Origin: Sideroxydans sp.
GTDB lineage: Bacteria > Pseudomonadota > Gammaproteobacteria > Burkholderiales > Gallionellaceae
DNA length: 64,000 nt
Direction: 5' to 3'
Assembly (NCBI GenBank): GCA_024636935.1
Contig: JAGXGC010000019.1
Span: 124,001 to 188,000, forward strand
This document shows positions 61,366-64,000 of the stretch, piece by piece. Under the pieces are notes generated by a model. That model saw nothing but the letters and a program-made list of their open reading frames with translations, had not been told where the DNA came from and searched no databases. Every line of letters starts with the position of its first letter. Position 1 is the first letter of the stretch. The position numbers and the translations under genes are program-made.

Positions 61366-62586
61366 TTAGAACTTGTAACGCAGAGAGACCGAGTAGGAGC
61401 TCTGCTTGTGCGTCGTAGCATTGGGAGTCGTCACCCCCATTCCTGATACATTAATCGATGTGCTGACACTAGGTGTAATAACAGCCGCAGCTTCGATATC
61501 CATCTCTTTGGACAGTGTGTAGCCGCCACCAAAGGTGTAGGAGCTCTTCACAATACCGGGGAACATCATATTGTTGAAGAAGTCCACGATTGCAGGCCGA
61601 GCCGAGGTAGCACCACCGAGCACGCCGACGGGATTATTCGCATGGTTATAACCCGCCCCGAGCCAGTAGCTGCCGGTCGAATACTTGGCACCGACGGAAA
61701 CAACAGCCTGGTTCTTCCAGTTGAAATCCTTCCAACCGCCTGCACTACCATACTGGATAGACTTATAGTCTGCAGTCAGCTTAACAGCATCACTCATCGC
61801 GAAAGCTGCACCGAGCTTGATCTGTGCAGGCTGGTTCAAGTCATCGCCAAAGGCTGCCATAGCTGTTCCTGGCGCACCTGTCAGACCGAAGCCCGTCCCA
61901 GCACTAGACAACTGCGTGCCGTACTTCGCCTTGATCTCAGAACTGTAGGAGGCGGCCACCGTGACTGCGGGGCTCACATCGAAGTAGCCGCCCAGCGCAT
62001 AGCCCATACTGGTCTTGGTGTCAGCCTTCTCGGAAGCATTTCGAATCGTGCCATTATTGTTATAGCTGACCATCAGCGATCCATACTGCACCACTGGTGA
62101 GAAGCCGATACCGTAGTTCGCCTGGTTATAAGCGATCGTCGGGATGATGTGCAGAATGCTGAGGGCTGTCTTCGCCTTGATGTGGGTTCCCGCATTGGCG
62201 CCGGTGTAATCAACACCCATACCGGCGATACCCGCCATCGCCACGCCGAAGGTCAGGCTGTCGCTCATGCGATTCGAATAGGAGACATCCGGGATGTAGC
62301 TGGTGTTGGAAGCACTGCTGGCGACTGTTGTGCCCATACCGTTGTTGGTGACATCAGGCTTGAACAGCACGATTCCGCCGGTGACTTCCTTACCCTTGGA
62401 TTTTGCCAGCATCGCTGGGTTGGCGAAGGCACTGTCAGCACCGGTGAAGTTTGCTACGCCGGTTCCGCCCAGTGCGGTGTTCTGTGAACCAACGGCCATC
62501 ATGGCTGCTCCGTTGGTAGCAAATGCTTGTTGCGAAGAAAGTGCTGCAAGTACGAGGACTGCGACTGCCGATTTACTGAATTTCAT
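61366..62586 (-). CDS. FadL/OmpP1/TodX-family outer-membrane transporter
   Basis: 406 residues with a signal peptide ending QQAFA and the FadL N-terminal plug segment TNGAAMMAVGSQNTALGGTGVANFTGADSAFANPAML, then a barrel ending in KF. The family carries hydrophobic compounds. RBS GGGAGAGAA. It is the last gene of the DsrE-TusA series or an independent one; the DsrE gene ends 81 bp upstream. Confidence 0.9.
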   Translation of the reverse strand: MKFSKSAVAVLVLAALSSQQAFATNGAAMMAVGSQNTALGGTGVANFTGADSAFANPAMLAKSKGKEVTGGIVLFKPDVTNNGMGTTVASSASNTSYIPDVSYSNRMSDSLTFGVAMAGIAGMGVDYTGANAGTHIKAKTALSILHIIPTIAYNQANYGIGFSPVVQYGSLMVSYNNNGTIRNASEKADTKTSMGYALGGYFDVSPAVTVAASYSSEIKAKYGTQLSSAGTGFGLTGAPGTAMAAFGDDLNQPAQIKLGAAFAMSDAVKLTADYKSIQYGSAGGWKDFNWKNQAVVSVGAKYSTGSYWLGAGYNHANNPVGVLGGATSARPAIVDFFNNMMFPGIVKSSYTFGGGYTLSKEMDIEAAAVITPSVSTSINVSGMGVTTPNATTHKQSSYSVSLRYKF

Positions 62587-62667
62587 TTGTTCTCTCCCTG
62601 ATTGGTTTGGACACAAGTGCAACAAATACGACGAACAGCAACAGCTTATATTTCTAACTGCAGATTC

Positions 62668-63135
62668 TTATACGAACAGACAGATGTCAGTATCGCCGGC
62701 GAAGCCCATAAATGTAGCTGCACCACCATATTCGACGTTATCGATGAATTCGCTCTTGTCGAATTCGAATAGATCGACCGTCATCTGGCAGGCGATGAAC
62801 TTCACATCTGCTTCCAGACAAAGATCACGCAACTCTTCAAGAGAAGCGACGCCGTGCTTGGCCAGTTTTTGTTTCATCATCATGGTTGCCATGCTTTCCA
62901 TGCCTGGCAGCATCTGCACCATCACCGGCATCGGGATAGGCATCGGCATGGCTGGATTCGCCAATGGGCTGATCTTCACGTCGGACAGATCCTTGCGCAG
63001 CAATTGCAGACCATAGAATGTGAAGAACACCTGCACGTCATAACCGAGCGCCGCAGCGGTAGATGCCAGAATGAACGGCGGATAAGCCATATCCAGCGTG
63101 CCTTTGGTGGCGATGATCGCCATTTTTTTTGCCAT
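62668..63135 (-). CDS. DsrE/DsrF-like sulfur-trafficking protein (DsrE2 type)
   Basis: 155 residues: MAIIATKGTLDMAYPPFILASTAAALGYDV, a Met/Pro-rich middle (about 60-80, ANPAMPMPIPMPVMVQML) and a conserved Cys in FIACQMT. It resembles DsrE2 proteins, which pair with TusA and rhodanese in sulfur oxidisers. The cysteine should carry sulfane sulfur. Confidence 0.88.
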   Translation of the reverse strand: MAKKMAIIATKGTLDMAYPPFILASTAAALGYDVQVFFTFYGLQLLRKDLSDVKISPLANPAMPMPIPMPVMVQMLPGMESMATMMMKQKLAKHGVASLEELRDLCLEADVKFIACQMTVDLFEFDKSEFIDNVEYGGAATFMGFAGDTDICLFV

Positions 63136-63169
63136 TTTCGTACTCCCTAGTATTTAATTAAAAAGAGCC

Positions 63170-63397
63170 TTAGCCCTTTTTCATGTAGAAGACGAATTCG
63201 CCGCCAACTTCTTCCTGCGCTACCAGCGCATTGCCGGTCTGCTCAGCGAAAGCAGCCATGTCTTTGACGGAACCGGTATCAGTCGAAATGACTTTGAGAA
63301 TCTGACCAGGAGTCATGTCTGCCAGTGATTTCTTGGTCTTGACGATGGGCAAAGGACAGGACAGGCCACGTGCGTTCAGCTCTTTATCGAAATTCAT
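63170..63397 (-). CDS. tusA: Sulfur carrier protein TusA
   Basis: 75 residues, with the sulfur-accepting Cys14 in LSCPLPIVK. It is 34 bp upstream of the DsrE2-type gene, so the two are likely cotranscribed. Role in sulfur oxidation is inferred from its neighbours rather than in tRNA thiolation. Confidence 0.93.
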   Translation of the reverse strand: MNFDKELNARGLSCPLPIVKTKKSLADMTPGQILKVISTDTGSVKDMAAFAEQTGNALVAQEEVGGEFVFYMKKG

Positions 63398-63457
63398 TGT
63401 TTCACTCCTACTTATTGTTTACGAAAAAAGTGCGTCACCGCACAAAACCTGACTTGT

Positions 63458-63463
63458 ATTATA
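63458..63463 (-). promoter_or_regulatory. Candidate -10 element of tusA-dsrE2
   Basis: A perfect TATAAT on the minus strand, 61 bp upstream of the tusA start; no good -35 is seen. The gap 63398-63655 holds otherwise only the inverted repeat at 63613-63647. Confidence 0.4.
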
Positions 63464-63612
63464 GGGATATTCACTGCATTGGCGTCCATAGCCACGACGG
63501 GTGAAAATCGTAACTCCAATGGGTTACGAGTCATCTAGCCCGAACAGGAATTGATTGATACAAACGGAGGCATTTCGACTACAGGAGGCGCTACTGAACA
63601 GAGAGAATCAAC

Positions 63613-63647
63613 AATGCATCCGATGCGTCAGACGCACCGGATGCATT
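63613..63647. terminator. Long inverted repeat after the sulfide dehydrogenase gene
   Basis: Two 17-base arms, 63613-63629 and 63631-63647, pair with a single mismatch (G-T wobble) around one base. The arm reads AATGCATCCGATGCGTC. It begins 9 bp after the stop codon on the minus strand. The T-run is poor (TTGTTGATT), so a terminator, an RNA-stabilising end or a binding site are all possible. Confidence 0.65.
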
Positions 63648-63655
63648 TCCAGTCA

Positions 63656-64000
63656 TCAGAGCAACACGTCGTTGAGAATGTTCTTCAACCAATATCCGGC
63701 GAACGCGCCTTCCATCTCGGAACGCTTGGCCGACACGCCACCGCCCTCTGCCGACACCATCGCCATCTTCTCAGCGTTGAAGTGATACACATTGGCAACA
63801 TGCATCGCCTCATCCCCACTAACCATGCTGTAGCAGGTATTGGCGATCACCGGATGCGCATCCGGCTTCTTGCCTTGCATCAATTCGATGACAGCTGCCG
63901 CGCATATCTTTGCTTGCGAAGTGGCCATGTGCCCGGACTTGGGCAAAGCAGCCGAAACCGCGTCGCCGATGACGTGAATTCCCGGATGTACTTTGGATTC
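63656..64000 (-). CDS. fccB: Flavocytochrome c sulfide dehydrogenase flavoprotein subunit, C-terminal part
   Basis: The last about 115 codons of a gene that begins beyond the window. HVIGDAVSAALPKSGHMATSQAK is the FAD-contact GD motif near the end of FccB/SoxF, and NTCYSMVSGDEAMHVANVY belongs to the FCSD flavin-binding C-terminal domain, with the Cys involved in the catalytic disulfide. It oxidises sulfide in the periplasm. A sulfide:quinone reductase is less likely because of the FCSD-type end. Confidence 0.85.
   Translation of the reverse strand, partial: ESKVHPGIHVIGDAVSAALPKSGHMATSQAKICAAAVIELMQGKKPDAHPVIANTCYSMVSGDEAMHVANVYHFNAEKMAMVSAEGGGVSAKRSEMEGAFAGYWLKNILNDVLL

Overview
The window looks like chromosomal DNA of a betaproteobacterium, probably from the Nitrosomonadales (a Gallionella-, Sideroxydans- or Sulfuricella-like iron or sulfur lithotroph). 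The lineage call rests on the canonical rpsB-tsf-pyrH-frr-uppS-cdsA-dxr-rseP-bamA-skp-lpxD-fabZ-lpxA-lpxB-rnhB string, on RNase E next to rluC, on P-II and glutamine-dependent NadE nearby, and on a sulfur module (flavocytochrome c sulfide dehydrogenase, TusA, DsrE-type protein). It is an inference: there is no rRNA gene here and no search could be run. I saw no tRNA, rRNA, CRISPR array, insertion sequence or prophage. Coding density is very high, with many ATGA/TGATG start-stop overlaps.

Layout. 1-8.5 kb: a divergent pair (ABC ATPase/tesA) whose start codons overlap, a DUF255 thioredoxin-fold protein, sppA and a HAD phosphatase, rlmM, a small hypothetical, and rluC-MFS. 8.5-11.4 kb: the RNase E leader and gene, closed by a strong bidirectional terminator. 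11.4-24.1 kb: an OprB-type porin and a complete chemotaxis cluster (cheB, cheD, cheR, HDOD, second cheD on the opposite strand, cheW, MCP, cheA, STAS, MCP, cheY), with a sigma-28-like promoter before cheY and a ParA-like ATPase upstream. 24.3-28.6 kb: a membrane protein, LMW phosphatase, uvrB, two more membrane proteins and rnhB. 28.6-42.3 kb: the envelope/lipid A/translation-factor string, read right to left from a good sigma-70 promoter before rpsB. 42.4-44.3 kb: a PAS-EAL protein with a degenerate catalytic loop, three 12-bp tandem repeats and a small membrane protein. 44.4-48.6 kb: a coupled operon apbC-surE-pcm-nlpD-radical SAM, in which apbC has an amber codon exactly at the Walker A lysine. 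48.7-53.4 kb: NlpC/P60 lipoprotein, MltB-type transglycosylase, trxB-smr, and a diguanylate cyclase with a periplasmic c-type heme motif. 53.4-56.5 kb: glnB, fur, and a Fur-box-controlled three-gene operon (porin, flavinylated FMN-binding protein, histidine-rich four-helix membrane protein). 56.5-61.3 kb: nadE, rmuC, typA. 61.4-64 kb: a FadL-type porin, DsrE-like, TusA and the end of a sulfide dehydrogenase flavoprotein gene.

How it works together. Three signalling themes recur: chemotaxis, c-di-GMP (heme-c diguanylate cyclase, degenerate EAL, and MshEN-like repeats inside CheA), and redox/metal sensing (Fur, heme sensor, flavoprotein). The strongest candidates for something undescribed are the Fur-controlled porin/flavoprotein/membrane-protein operon, which could be an extracytoplasmic electron-transfer or iron-reduction unit, and the possible c-di-GMP input into CheA. 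The interrupted apbC needs resequencing before any biology is built on it.
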